A stretch of DNA of 64,000 nucleotides from QQVM01 sp964544885. Lineage in GTDB: Bacteria > Bacteroidota > Bacteroidia > AKYH767-A > 2013-40CM-41-45. Position numbers and translations under genes: made by a program. Location of the stretch: contig CAZJDX010000004.1 in assembly GCA_964544885.1 (NCBI GenBank), positions 112,312 through 176,311 on the forward strand, in the 5' to 3' direction. Below the pieces are notes generated by a model. It searched no databases and was not told where the DNA came from. It saw only the letters and a list, made by a program, of their open reading frames with translations. This document shows positions 54,808-62,179 of the stretch, one piece after another; within the stretch, counting starts at the first letter, position 1, and each line of letters starts with the position of its first letter.

Positions 54808-56030
54808 AAAACCTCAGTGACATTCTCAAGAGTAGAATATTTTTTATCACGCTGGTAGGATCCTTTTTCTTTTCCTTTCTCTCTCCGGCTCAGGTCAGGA
54901 GTATTTCAAGCTCTCTGGACAGTCTGGCCCGCATTCATCTTGATAAGACAAGTGGAATCGGATTTTATGTCGGGATAGTTCAGCCTGGTGAAGAAATAAT
55001 GAGGTATTATGGCATCTCTAAGCCCGGAACTACGGAGGAAGCGGATACGAATACTCTGTTCGAGTTAGGGCCTGTATCCGGGACATTTACTTCTATACTT
55101 TTTGCGGAGATGAGCTTGACCGGATTAATAGAGTATGATTCACCTCTGCAAAAATATCTTCCATTTGATGTTCATTCACCGGTCTTTCAAAACATTGTCT
55201 GCAAGCCTGTAAAGAATTCAGCGGCTTCTTATGGTATGAGCGATGATCCCACAGTAAAATTTACACCATATATCTGTAAACCTGATACGAACAGCCGGCC
55301 ACAACCTGTGCTGCTCTGTTATCTGGCCACTCATACATCTGGTCTGCCCGATCGTCCTTATACTATTGGCAGTGGAAAAGCCGGGAATTCAATCTATCGT
55401 AATTACAGCCGTGAGGATCTATACGAATTTCTTGATTCCTACCATCTGACGGAACCCATAAGTTATAATTATGTTCATTCCGACCTTGGACTCGCTGTTT
55501 TAGGACATGTACTTTCACTTCATTCTCGTACTACTTTTGATTCACTTTTGAAGTCAAGGATTCTTGACCGGCTGGGGATGAATTCCACCGGTTTCAGTTA
55601 TGCCGACAAAGAACAGCTTGTATCAGCCGGTTATGATGCACAGGGAAATATAATGCAACTACGTTACTATGATATGTTTGCACCGGCCGGTGCGCTGCAT
55701 GCACCCATTACTGACATGATGCGATTTCTGTCGGCTAATACCGGTACGGCCCCTGGCGTGTTGAAAGATGTTCTTGATTATACCCATAATCCCCGAATCC
55801 TTCTGGAATCTTCTGAAAATTCAGATTCAGAAATCGCGATGGGCTGGAAATTGCGTTCCCTTGGTGTAAACGGATTGAAAGCGGTTTATCAGGGCGGTAG
55901 TACGGAAGCGCATTCAGCCTTTATAGGTTTTGAAGAGACCAGAAAATGTGGAGTGGTGATCCTGTCGAATTCCAATGTCAGCGTGGTGGAACCCGGCCTG
56001 AGGATATTAAAAATGCTGACGATGGAATGA
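54804..56030 (+). CDS. Class C beta-lactamase-fold protein with degenerate active site
   Basis: A 408-residue exported member of the serine beta-lactamase/esterase family (signal up to SPAQ, residue 30). Family marks are present: LFELGPVSGTFTSILFAEM, LLCYLATHTSGLPDRPY, SRILDRLGMNSTGFSY, YDMFAPAGALHAPITDM. However the nucleophile motif SxxK reads P90-V-S-G93, the YxN motif reads H225-S-D227, and the HxG/KTG position reads Y-Q-G. All three catalytic motifs are lost while the fold is kept, so it is probably a pseudo-enzyme with binding or regulatory function. Coupled by ATGA overlap to the TerB-like gene. Confidence 0.85.
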   Translation: MKNLSDILKSRIFFITLVGSFFFSFLSPAQVRSISSSLDSLARIHLDKTSGIGFYVGIVQPGEEIMRYYGISKPGTTEEADTNTLFELGPVSGTFTSILFAEMSLTGLIEYDSPLQKYLPFDVHSPVFQNIVCKPVKNSAASYGMSDDPTVKFTPYICKPDTNSRPQPVLLCYLATHTSGLPDRPYTIGSGKAGNSIYRNYSREDLYEFLDSYHLTEPISYNYVHSDLGLAVLGHVLSLHSRTTFDSLLKSRILDRLGMNSTGFSYADKEQLVSAGYDAQGNIMQLRYYDMFAPAGALHAPITDMMRFLSANTGTAPGVLKDVLDYTHNPRILLESSENSDSEIAMGWKLRSLGVNGLKAVYQGGSTEAHSAFIGFEETRKCGVVILSNSNVSVVEPGLRILKMLTME

Positions 56031-56053
56031 GCCGGAGCCAAGGAACGTGATGA

Positions 56054-56605
56054 TCACCATTTTTTACTCTCGATATTAATATTTCCAAAAACAGCATTGG
56101 CTTCGATCAGGTAATGAGGTTTATCCTGACTATAAGCCGAAGTGCTGAATACCCCGGAACCGAAACCCCCTGTTTGCCGGTCAGCTGACCGTACGTTTCC
56201 GAAAACGGAATTCATCTGAACCATGGCCGGAATACTGTCATTCAGGATCAATTCAGCGCTGCCGAATACTACATTCATTTCAAGTTTGGTGTTTTCAGCA
56301 GGCGCATCGGCTTTGAAGAGATCTATACTACCTTTCCCGAAAACGACATTGTACTCTTTTTCCTGACGGCTAAAATGTTTACCCCCTGTAGAAAAGACTG
56401 TCGTATTTACTTTATTGCTCTTCCAGGAATTACCTGCGATGACTTTTATTCCCCAGTAAATTAACAATACACCGAAAAGCACTCTCAGGAACGGAAAGTG
56501 AATATGGAATACCTCCTTTAATATGATGGAGAGTCCGATGAGAATAATTATCACTCCCCAGAATAAACCTGATGAAACAAAGCTCATGTTATGTGAATTT
56601 GACAT
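56054..56605 (-). CDS. LiaF-like membrane protein
   Basis: A 183-residue inner-membrane protein. Two or three N-terminal helices (FWGVIIILIGLSIILKEVF, VLFGVLLIYWGIKVIAG) match the LiaI/LiaF-like transmembrane region. The C-terminal part (residues about 85-183) has repeated NVVFG- and NSVFG-type strands (MNVVFGSAELILN, NSVFGNVRSADR, NAVFGNINIESK), the beta-ladder fold of LiaF C-terminal domains. LiaF proteins restrain envelope-stress kinases in Firmicutes; in Bacteroidota the role is unclear. It converges with the beta-lactamase-like gene and is downstream of the Mla operon on the same strand. Confidence 0.8.
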   Translation of the reverse strand: MSNSHNMSFVSSGLFWGVIIILIGLSIILKEVFHIHFPFLRVLFGVLLIYWGIKVIAGNSWKSNKVNTTVFSTGGKHFSRQEKEYNVVFGKGSIDLFKADAPAENTKLEMNVVFGSAELILNDSIPAMVQMNSVFGNVRSADRQTGGFGSGVFSTSAYSQDKPHYLIEANAVFGNINIESKKW

Positions 56606-56645
56606 TGTAATTACGAAGATAAAGCCTGCAAATATCCCTAATTTT

Positions 56646-57611
56646 CTATTTCTTTTTTTCCTGTTTCCTGAAATATTTTCTGAAAAGAAAATTGTTTTTT
56701 AATGCATTCATGTATTCCGGCAGTTCTCCTGCCACTGAGTCGATGTTGCTCATTGATGATTTGAATTCTCCTGCAACTGTTGTATCATAAAGAAGAATGG
56801 AGAGGCTTCCGCGCGATCGTTGTATTGAGTCCATTGTATTGTTCAGTTTAGAACTGAAAGAATTCAGGTTATCGCTTATCTCAAGAATGTTTCTGATGGA
56901 ATGCTGCAGCTGACGATGTGTTTCACTGCTGTCTTCCGTAATACTGCCCAATACTCCTTTACCTTCTTTTACATTTTTCGACAAATCGGAAAGATCGCTG
57001 CTGAACGATTTTAAATTCTGACTTATCACAGAGATGTTTGAAAGGGTGGTATGGAGTTCAGTGGCAAGACTGGTATCGAGGAGTATGGAATAGAGTGTGC
57101 TCTTACTGCTACTGATATTCCCGCTTACTTTAACAAGGTCTTCCGAGATCCTGGAGATATTTCGGTTCGTTTTGTCAAGCACCATCATCATTTCATCGGT
57201 GTCGATAATTTCCCTGCTGGGTATGGTATCGCCATCCACAATATTCCGCATACCGTCGGCTCCCGGCTCAATATTAACCAGGCGATTACCCATTAGTCCG
57301 TCAGTGCCAAGCATAGCGATTGAATTGACCCTGATGTAATCGCTGACCTTGGCGTCGATAAGCATGCTTACCAGGATCTTTTGCGGACTTTTGATCTCGA
57401 TCTCATCAACGGTTCCTATGTCTATGCCCGAAAACCGCACATTGTTCCCGGGTCTTAATCCGCTTATATTTTCAAAATACGTGTGTACATAAATACTTTT
57501 TGAAAACATGTTTTTTTTGTTTCCGAGAAAATACAGTCCGGTCACGAGCAGAATGGTTCCTGCCGTAACAAATATTCCGAGTCTGATCCTGTTTACTGTT
57601 TCCGATGCCAT
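56646..57611 (-). CDS. mlaD: MlaD/MCE-family lipid transport protein
   Basis: A 321-residue periplasmic, membrane-anchored subunit of a phospholipid ABC transporter. One N-terminal helix (LGIFVTAGTILLVTGLYFL) is followed by the MCE domain (about 40-120, YFENISGLRPGNNVRFSGID). A long helical, coiled-coil-like C-terminal part (about 140-320) has repeated LSNISVISQNLKSFSSDLSD-type heptads. Its start overlaps the MlaF stop by one base. Part of an mlaE-mlaF-mlaD operon; MlaA, MlaB and MlaC are not nearby, as usual in this phylum. Probably moves phospholipid between inner and outer membranes. Confidence 0.92.
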   Translation of the reverse strand: MASETVNRIRLGIFVTAGTILLVTGLYFLGNKKNMFSKSIYVHTYFENISGLRPGNNVRFSGIDIGTVDEIEIKSPQKILVSMLIDAKVSDYIRVNSIAMLGTDGLMGNRLVNIEPGADGMRNIVDGDTIPSREIIDTDEMMMVLDKTNRNISRISEDLVKVSGNISSSKSTLYSILLDTSLATELHTTLSNISVISQNLKSFSSDLSDLSKNVKEGKGVLGSITEDSSETHRQLQHSIRNILEISDNLNSFSSKLNNTMDSIQRSRGSLSILLYDTTVAGEFKSSMSNIDSVAGELPEYMNALKNNFLFRKYFRKQEKKK

Positions 57612-58402
57612 CAGATAAAAAATGAATGTATGATTGAGTCTTTACTTCTCTCCATTTCCTCAAAGGTACCTTCCGCATAATTAATCCCATCCGACAGAAG
57701 GGCCATTCTGTTGGAAGTGAGTTTAGCGCAATGCATGTCATGAGAAATGATGATGGATGAGGTATTGTACTTTTCCTGTGTCTTCAACATGAGATTGGTG
57801 ATTTCTCTGGCTGTAATGGGATCAAGACCGGTAGTGGGCTCGTCATAAAGAATAATATCAGGATTCAGTACCAGTGCACGGGCAAGACCTATCCTTTTTC
57901 GCATTCCTCCGGATAGCTCGGCCGGCATGAGGTTCAGGGTATGCAGCAGACCTACATTCTGAAGTGTATCCTTAACGATCTCAAGCATTTCCTTTGAAGA
58001 TAATTTTAATTTATGTCTTCTCAAAGGAAACTCGAGATTTTTACGAACAGTCATGCTGTCATACAATGCGCTGCTCTGAAAAACAAACCCAATGCGTATT
58101 CTTAATTCATCCAGTTGAGCATGTGAAAGATCTTTGATTTCATGACCCAGTACTTTGAGTGAACCTGCATCATATCGGATCAGTCCCACAATGCACTTGA
58201 TCAATATGGATTTACCGCTTCCGGATTTTCCCAATATGACTATGTTCTCACCTTTTTTAAGCAACAGATTAAATCCCCGCAGAACATGGTTATCACCAAA
58301 AGATTTATGCAGATCCTGTATGGAGATCATCAGATTATGATCACCGGTCAGGTGCTTTGCACTAACATCCTTTTGCATCCTTTCGTTTATGGAATTCATC
58401 AT
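57611..58402 (-). CDS. mlaF: Phospholipid ABC transporter ATP-binding protein MlaF
   Basis: A 263-residue cytosolic ATPase. Walker A is VILGKSGSGKSILIK, Q-loop FVFQSSALYDSMTV, signature LSGGMRKRIGLARAL, Walker B IILYDEPTTGLDP, and the H-loop is in SIIISHDMHCA. The IxIRIGFVFQSSALYDSMTV stretch is typical of MlaF. The first 25 residues are an extra polar extension before ISIQDLHKSF, so an internal start is possible. It overlaps mlaE by 4 bases (ATGA) and mlaD by one. Confidence 0.94.
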   Translation of the reverse strand: MMNSINERMQKDVSAKHLTGDHNLMISIQDLHKSFGDNHVLRGFNLLLKKGENIVILGKSGSGKSILIKCIVGLIRYDAGSLKVLGHEIKDLSHAQLDELRIRIGFVFQSSALYDSMTVRKNLEFPLRRHKLKLSSKEMLEIVKDTLQNVGLLHTLNLMPAELSGGMRKRIGLARALVLNPDIILYDEPTTGLDPITAREITNLMLKTQEKYNTSSIIISHDMHCAKLTSNRMALLSDGINYAEGTFEEMERSKDSIIHSFFI

Positions 58403-59187
58403 ATGTAGCCGAAGAAACCGGTTATTTGCACTGCAATCAGATCAATAATGAAAATGAGCAGGGAACTGATGACTACGGCTGAATTAGCTGAACGCCCAAC
58501 GCCTTCGGTTCCTTTCTGAGAGTGATATCCTTTAAAGGTTCCGATCAAACCGATGCAAAATCCGAAGAAGAAGGATTTAATGGTTGCCGGAATGACATCA
58601 CTGAATTCAACCGATTCAAAAACCTGGTTGAAGTAGAGAGTCATACTCACTTTGTCATTTACGTTCACGGCCAGGTACGAGCCATACAGAGCGATGGCAT
58701 CGCCTATGATGACCAGTAAGGGAATCATGAGAGTTGTAGCAATGACCCTGCTGACAACAATGAACTTGAATGGATTCGTACCGGATACTTCCATTGCGTC
58801 GATCTGTTCGGTTACCTTCATGGAACCCAATTCAGCGCCAATACTGGAGCCGATTTTGCCTGCACAGATCAAAGCGGTGATAACAGGTCCTATCTCGCGG
58901 AGTATTGAAATTCCGACCATTGCCGGTAGCCAGGATTCGGCCCCAAACTCTGCCAGTGTCGGTCTTGACTGCAGGGTGAGCACAAGTCCTATGATAAAGG
59001 AAGTTATGCCTACCAAGGGTAAAGACCGGTAGCCGATCTCATAGGATTGCCGGACCACTTCTTTTAATTCATAGGGTGGAAACCAGATCTCTCTCCAGAA
59101 TCTTACCGCGAACCGGGAAGTGTTTCCCACCTCTTCAAAGAATGATCTGCCACCCTTGGGTAGCCAGCTGAAAGATGAAGCACTCAT
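58399..59187 (-). CDS. mlaE: Phospholipid ABC transporter permease MlaE
   Basis: A 262-residue inner-membrane permease, first gene of the mla operon. The MlaE signature is clear: GFIVGLVLTLQ-type first helix (IGLVLTLQSRPTLAEFGAES), LREIGPVITALICAGKIGSS, IGAELGSMKVTEQIDAMEVS. Five or six hydrophobic segments in all. Length is normal. Confidence 0.94.
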   Translation of the reverse strand: MSASSFSWLPKGGRSFFEEVGNTSRFAVRFWREIWFPPYELKEVVRQSYEIGYRSLPLVGITSFIIGLVLTLQSRPTLAEFGAESWLPAMVGISILREIGPVITALICAGKIGSSIGAELGSMKVTEQIDAMEVSGTNPFKFIVVSRVIATTLMIPLLVIIGDAIALYGSYLAVNVNDKVSMTLYFNQVFESVEFSDVIPATIKSFFFGFCIGLIGTFKGYHSQKGTEGVGRSANSAVVISSLLIFIIDLIAVQITGFFGYI

Positions 59188-59354
59188 TTATTAAGGTAAA
59201 ATCGAAATAAATTTCAAAATTCATGAACCCGCTCCGCGAATTGGAAGGTCGGGATATCAAAGCGCACAATTTCTTCTCGCTCTTTTCGGCGATAAATTTA
59301 CAAATTGAAGCGGTCTGAAACGCAGGATAATGGAATTGAACAGACAGATAATAC

Positions 59355-59366
59355 TGACATTTGTCA
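59355..59366. promoter_or_regulatory. Small inverted repeat upstream of the DUF2892 gene
   Basis: TGACA-TT-TGTCA, a 5-bp perfect inverted repeat, lies 55 bases before the ATG at 59421. A regulator site is possible, but the arms are short and could be chance. Confidence 0.25.
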
Positions 59367-59420
59367 ATGGGTCTATCTGTAAAATTGTTTTAATTTGTCC
59401 TGTATTTTAAATCATTGAAT

Positions 59421-59633
59421 ATGAAAAAGAACATGGGACGAAGTGATAAGATGATCCGGATTATTCTGGCTATCGTTTTCATTGCCCTGTATGCAACCGG
59501 AGCCGTATCCGGTACTGCCGGGGTGATATTACTCATTCTTGCCATTGTATTTGCCCTGACAAGTTTTATTTCTTTCTGTCCGCTTTATACGCTGGTGGGC
59601 ATTAATACCTGCGGAACTCCGAAAAAGTCCTGA
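59421..59633 (+). CDS. DUF2892/YgaP-like small membrane protein
   Basis: A 70-residue inner-membrane protein with two hydrophobic helices (IRIILAIVFIALYATGAVS, and ILAIVFALTSFISF) and the terminal motif CPLYTLVGINTCG. The N-terminal GRSDKMIRIILA and this motif identify DUF2892, the membrane part of YgaP rhodanese-like proteins, here without a rhodanese domain. Start set at ATG 59421 rather than the TTG two codons earlier. Often found near sulfur or stress genes; function unknown. Confidence 0.85.
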   Translation: MKKNMGRSDKMIRIILAIVFIALYATGAVSGTAGVILLILAIVFALTSFISFCPLYTLVGINTCGTPKKS

Positions 59634-59708
59634 GAATTGGAGTGCCAGGGAGTATCTGTTCCGGACTTGAAAGTTCCGGCTTGAGAGCATTTGCCATTAT
59701 TACAGATT

Positions 59709-60083
59709 TCATTCTTCCTTTGTACCTGCAAATGAGTCATTTTCATCCTCTTTTTCCTCCTTGTTGCGATTGAAAAAATCTTTGATCTTACGGCCTGCTT
59801 CGCTAATGAATTCAGTGATGGCGTTTTCAATTTTAATTTCCGATTTCCTGAGGAGTCGTTGAATAACAAAAGTTAAGGCTACGAGCATGCCCTTCTTAAG
59901 AAACTCCGCCTTATTGAGAGGAATGCCGGAAATAGAGCTCAGGCTGTTAAGAAAAATGTTTTGAGGGCTGAGATTGCTTTTCAAAGTATGTAATTTTTCA
60001 AGAAGGAGTTCTTCCTGAATCTTCTTCTTTTCTTCCAGCCTTGAAATTTCAGCTTTTAGATCCTTGTAATTTTCAATTTTCAT
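59709..60083 (-). CDS. Small coiled-coil/hydrophobic protein, last gene of a holin-like operon
   Basis: A 124-residue protein of unknown function. The first 40 residues are a charged coiled coil (LKAEISRLEEKKKIQEELLL); a mildly hydrophobic middle follows (KKGMLVALTFVIQRLLRK); the tail is strongly acidic (NKEEKEDENDSFAGTKEE). It overlaps the end of the preceding holin-like gene by 11 bases, so is co-translated with it. Its pattern fits the small uncharacterised partners of YtxH/YqjE-type envelope genes. Confidence 0.65.
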   Translation of the reverse strand: MKIENYKDLKAEISRLEEKKKIQEELLLEKLHTLKSNLSPQNIFLNSLSSISGIPLNKAEFLKKGMLVALTFVIQRLLRKSEIKIENAITEFISEAGRKIKDFFNRNKEEKEDENDSFAGTKEE

Positions 60084-60432
60084 CCTTAGGATCTTTTAGC
60101 AATTTGCTGATGAGTGAATTGGCAATGGGTTTCTTGATAAGATTTTCCTTGTTGAAATACAGGATGATCGCAAGCAACATGTAAATAACGGAAACTATCA
60201 GAAATCCGAGATAAGGTTTACCGAGAAGATCCGAAAGCACTAATGCACCTGCAATGCTGAGGAAAATAAGAAAGAGCAGGAAAAACAGGCCAAGCAATAT
60301 GATAGTGGTGAGTTCAGATGCAATCTGACTCCCTTTGTCTATAGCCTTCAGCTTGCTTAGCCGGCTCCTGGTTTCCAGGTATTCCCTTACCTCTTCAATC
60401 AGGCCGGAAAATTCCCCTTTATTACTTTCCAT
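60073..60432 (-). CDS. YqjE/phage-holin-3-6-like membrane protein
   Basis: A 119-residue protein with two membrane helices (TIILLGLFFLLFLIFLSIAG and GFLIVSVIYMLLAIILYF) after a soluble N-terminal helix. This matches the Putative Actinobacterial Holin-X / YqjE family (PF07332 type), which despite the name is a chromosomal envelope-stress protein in many bacteria. There are no other phage genes near. Located 15 bases after ytxH-like gene; same operon. Confidence 0.8.
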   Translation of the reverse strand: MESNKGEFSGLIEEVREYLETRSRLSKLKAIDKGSQIASELTTIILLGLFFLLFLIFLSIAGALVLSDLLGKPYLGFLIVSVIYMLLAIILYFNKENLIKKPIANSLISKLLKDPKDEN

Positions 60433-60447
60433 AAAATGGTATCAGGT

Positions 60448-60672
60448 TCAGATAAATTCGCCAACTTCACTTTCTGCCTGCTCTTTTTTATGCTTCGCAT
60501 TGCGGATGCCCTCAGAAAATTTCTGCTTGGTTTTTTCTCCGAATTCTTTTGCTTTGTCGGCAATTTTTTGCCGTGTATCGGATCCCTTTTCAGGTGCAAA
60601 GAGGATTCCCAGTGCAGCGCCAATGGCAACCCCGCCTAACAATGCCAGAATAACTTTGGAAGATGAGTTCAT
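60448..60672 (-). CDS. YtxH-domain stress protein
   Basis: A 74-residue membrane-associated protein from ATG 60672. One short glycine-rich helix (ILALLGGVAIGAALGILFAP) is followed by the characteristic APEKGSDTRQKIADKAKEFG and a charged helix. This is the YtxH family, general-stress proteins of unknown mechanism. First gene of the YtxH-holin-coiled-coil operon. Confidence 0.88.
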   Translation of the reverse strand: MNSSSKVILALLGGVAIGAALGILFAPEKGSDTRQKIADKAKEFGEKTKQKFSEGIRNAKHKKEQAESEVGEFI

Positions 60673-60953
60673 GAGCTTTGGTTTTGATCTTTTAAATATA
60701 CTGATTTTTTTGAAATGCAAGGAGTATGATTTATACCATTCTTTCGATTAACAGGGTTTCAAGTGATTTTCTGATCTGTTCTTACAGAAAAAAACATTAA
60801 GAAAAGCCTTCATCTTACCTGTTTTTATCCATTCGATTCATTTTCCCAATTTATCACAATGCTTCGGGCCTGAAAACTTACTGAAAGATTTTAATCTTAC
60901 AAATGTCGGAAATCAGGTGTTAGTGAACGAATGATCTTTATCAGTGAGTTACT

Positions 60954-60967
60954 TTGATTGTGATCAC
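60954..60967. promoter_or_regulatory. FNR-type site upstream of a small membrane-protein gene
   Basis: TTGAT-TGTG-ATCAC matches the FNR consensus TTGAT-N4-ATCAA at 9 of 10 defined positions. It lies 31 bases before the ATG at 60999, which fits a regulatory site only if translation begins there and not further upstream. Confidence 0.45.
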
Positions 60968-60998
60968 CTGGGATATGGGTGAAGCAAAAATCTTGATT

Positions 60999-61259
60999 AT
61001 GTATTGGAAGACTAAATTGAAAGGAATGCTCATATTGGGCTTATTATATGGTTTTATATGGATCAGCGCCGGAGCAGGATTTGCCCAGGGCATTGCAGAT
61101 GACGGAACGAAGGAAGTGGGTGGGATCGGGATCTATCTGACTGTCTCCATGGCCTTGTTGCTCACAGGGCTAACACTGCTGGCCATTAGTCTGCTTGCGC
61201 GCTACATTAAATCTATCCAGGGAGATCCGTTTAATAACCTTGAAGATTCGGAATCTTGA
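60999..61259 (+). CDS. Small membrane protein, unknown function
   Basis: An 86-residue protein from ATG 60999 (alternative starts: ATG 60975, TTG 60954). The N-terminus MYWKTKLKGMLILGLLYGFI then WISAGAGFAQ looks like a signal peptide or first helix. A second helix (IGIYLTVSMALLLTGLTLLA) is followed by a short basic tail and an acidic end (SESstop). It sits between the YtxH operon and the second usp gene, just downstream of an FNR-like site. No family recognised. Confidence 0.65.
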   Translation: MYWKTKLKGMLILGLLYGFIWISAGAGFAQGIADDGTKEVGGIGIYLTVSMALLLTGLTLLAISLLARYIKSIQGDPFNNLEDSES

Positions 61260-61300
61260 GATTTTTCGGGAGGGTTTATTACTTTTACGGAATAAACCCT
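61256..61300 (+). promoter_or_regulatory. Promoter and 10-bp inverted-repeat operator of the second usp gene
   Basis: TTG (61256-61258), 21 bases, TACTTTTA (61280-61287, one mismatch to TAnnTTTG). A perfect 10-bp inverted repeat AGGGTTTATT (61271-61280) with 61291-61300 brackets the -7 element. A protein on this site would occlude the promoter. The ATG is at 61308. Confidence 0.55.
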
Positions 61301-61307
61301 GCCAACT

Positions 61308-62162
61308 ATGAATTTAATTCTTTGCCCTACTGATTTTTCCACCAGTGCTACCAATGCGATTAAGTATGCGGCCTCCCTCGCGGACAACCTTGCCGGCCGT
61401 GTAATCATTCTTCATGTGTATGAGAAACCTGTCATGTTTTCCGATGCGCCGCTTACGCGGATCGCGAATGCGGTTGAACAGATAAAAGCCGGTGCGGAGA
61501 AGAAAATTTCGGCCTTGATAAGTAAGCTGAAAAGCACACATAAGAATGTAAGTTTCGAGATGATTCTGAAAGACGGAATAGGAGCGGAAAAGATCCTGTC
61601 AGTAGCAACCAAACTCAATGTTGATCTGATCGTCATGGGTTCAACAGGCACCAGTAAATTGCAACGACTCCTGATTGGAAGCACTACGGCCCGTATTATC
61701 CGTGATGCAAGTTGTCCGGTTCTGAGTATTCCTAAAAAAGCGGTGTTCAAAGGAATCAATAAACTGGTATTCGCGACCGACCTGAATGAGGACAATATCA
61801 ATTCGGCTACCATGATCACCAGTTTTGCAAAATCCTTCGGCGCAGAGATCACATTTGTATTTGTTGACGACAAGCACCTCCTGCATAGCGATGAGCACAT
61901 TGCGGCTATGACTCAGAAGATCAGGAAGCGGGTGAAATATTCCAAAATTTCCGGTTACATCTCTAAGAATACCAGTATCACCAAAGGACTTGAGCATTTC
62001 CTGAGTAAGAAGCCTGCTGATATTCTTGTGATGTTTACGCATGCACGGCATTTCCCCGAATCCATGTTCAATTCCAGCATCACAAAAATGATGTCTCACC
62101 AGTCAAACATTCCTTTGCTGGCTTTAAAGAAGGCGGACAGACCACTGCTTTCCGGTGCTTAA
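61308..62162 (+). CDS. Universal stress protein with two UspA domains
   Basis: A 284-residue tandem Usp, paralogue of the gene at 53540. Domain 1 starts MNLILCPTDFSTSATNAIKY and carries the nucleotide-loop motif VMGSTGTSKLQRLLIGSTTA. Domain 2 (about 150-284) begins KLVFATDLNEDNINSATMIT and lacks the canonical loop (MFTHARHFPESMFNSSITKM). The same half-intact arrangement is seen in its paralogue. Cytosolic. It is followed 14 bases later by a dnaJ/cbpA-like gene, probably in the same transcript. Confidence 0.93.
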   Translation: MNLILCPTDFSTSATNAIKYAASLADNLAGRVIILHVYEKPVMFSDAPLTRIANAVEQIKAGAEKKISALISKLKSTHKNVSFEMILKDGIGAEKILSVATKLNVDLIVMGSTGTSKLQRLLIGSTTARIIRDASCPVLSIPKKAVFKGINKLVFATDLNEDNINSATMITSFAKSFGAEITFVFVDDKHLLHSDEHIAAMTQKIRKRVKYSKISGYISKNTSITKGLEHFLSKKPADILVMFTHARHFPESMFNSSITKMMSHQSNIPLLALKKADRPLLSGA

Positions 62163-62179
62163 TTAGTTAGTGGATCGTG

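Noticed and set aside
54804..56030. Beta-lactam resistance gene
   Set aside because: The nucleophile and both other catalytic motifs are missing, so hydrolysis is unlikely.
60073..60432. Phage holin, hence prophage
   Set aside because: The family is a misnomer; the gene sits in a YtxH-type envelope operon and no other phage gene is present.
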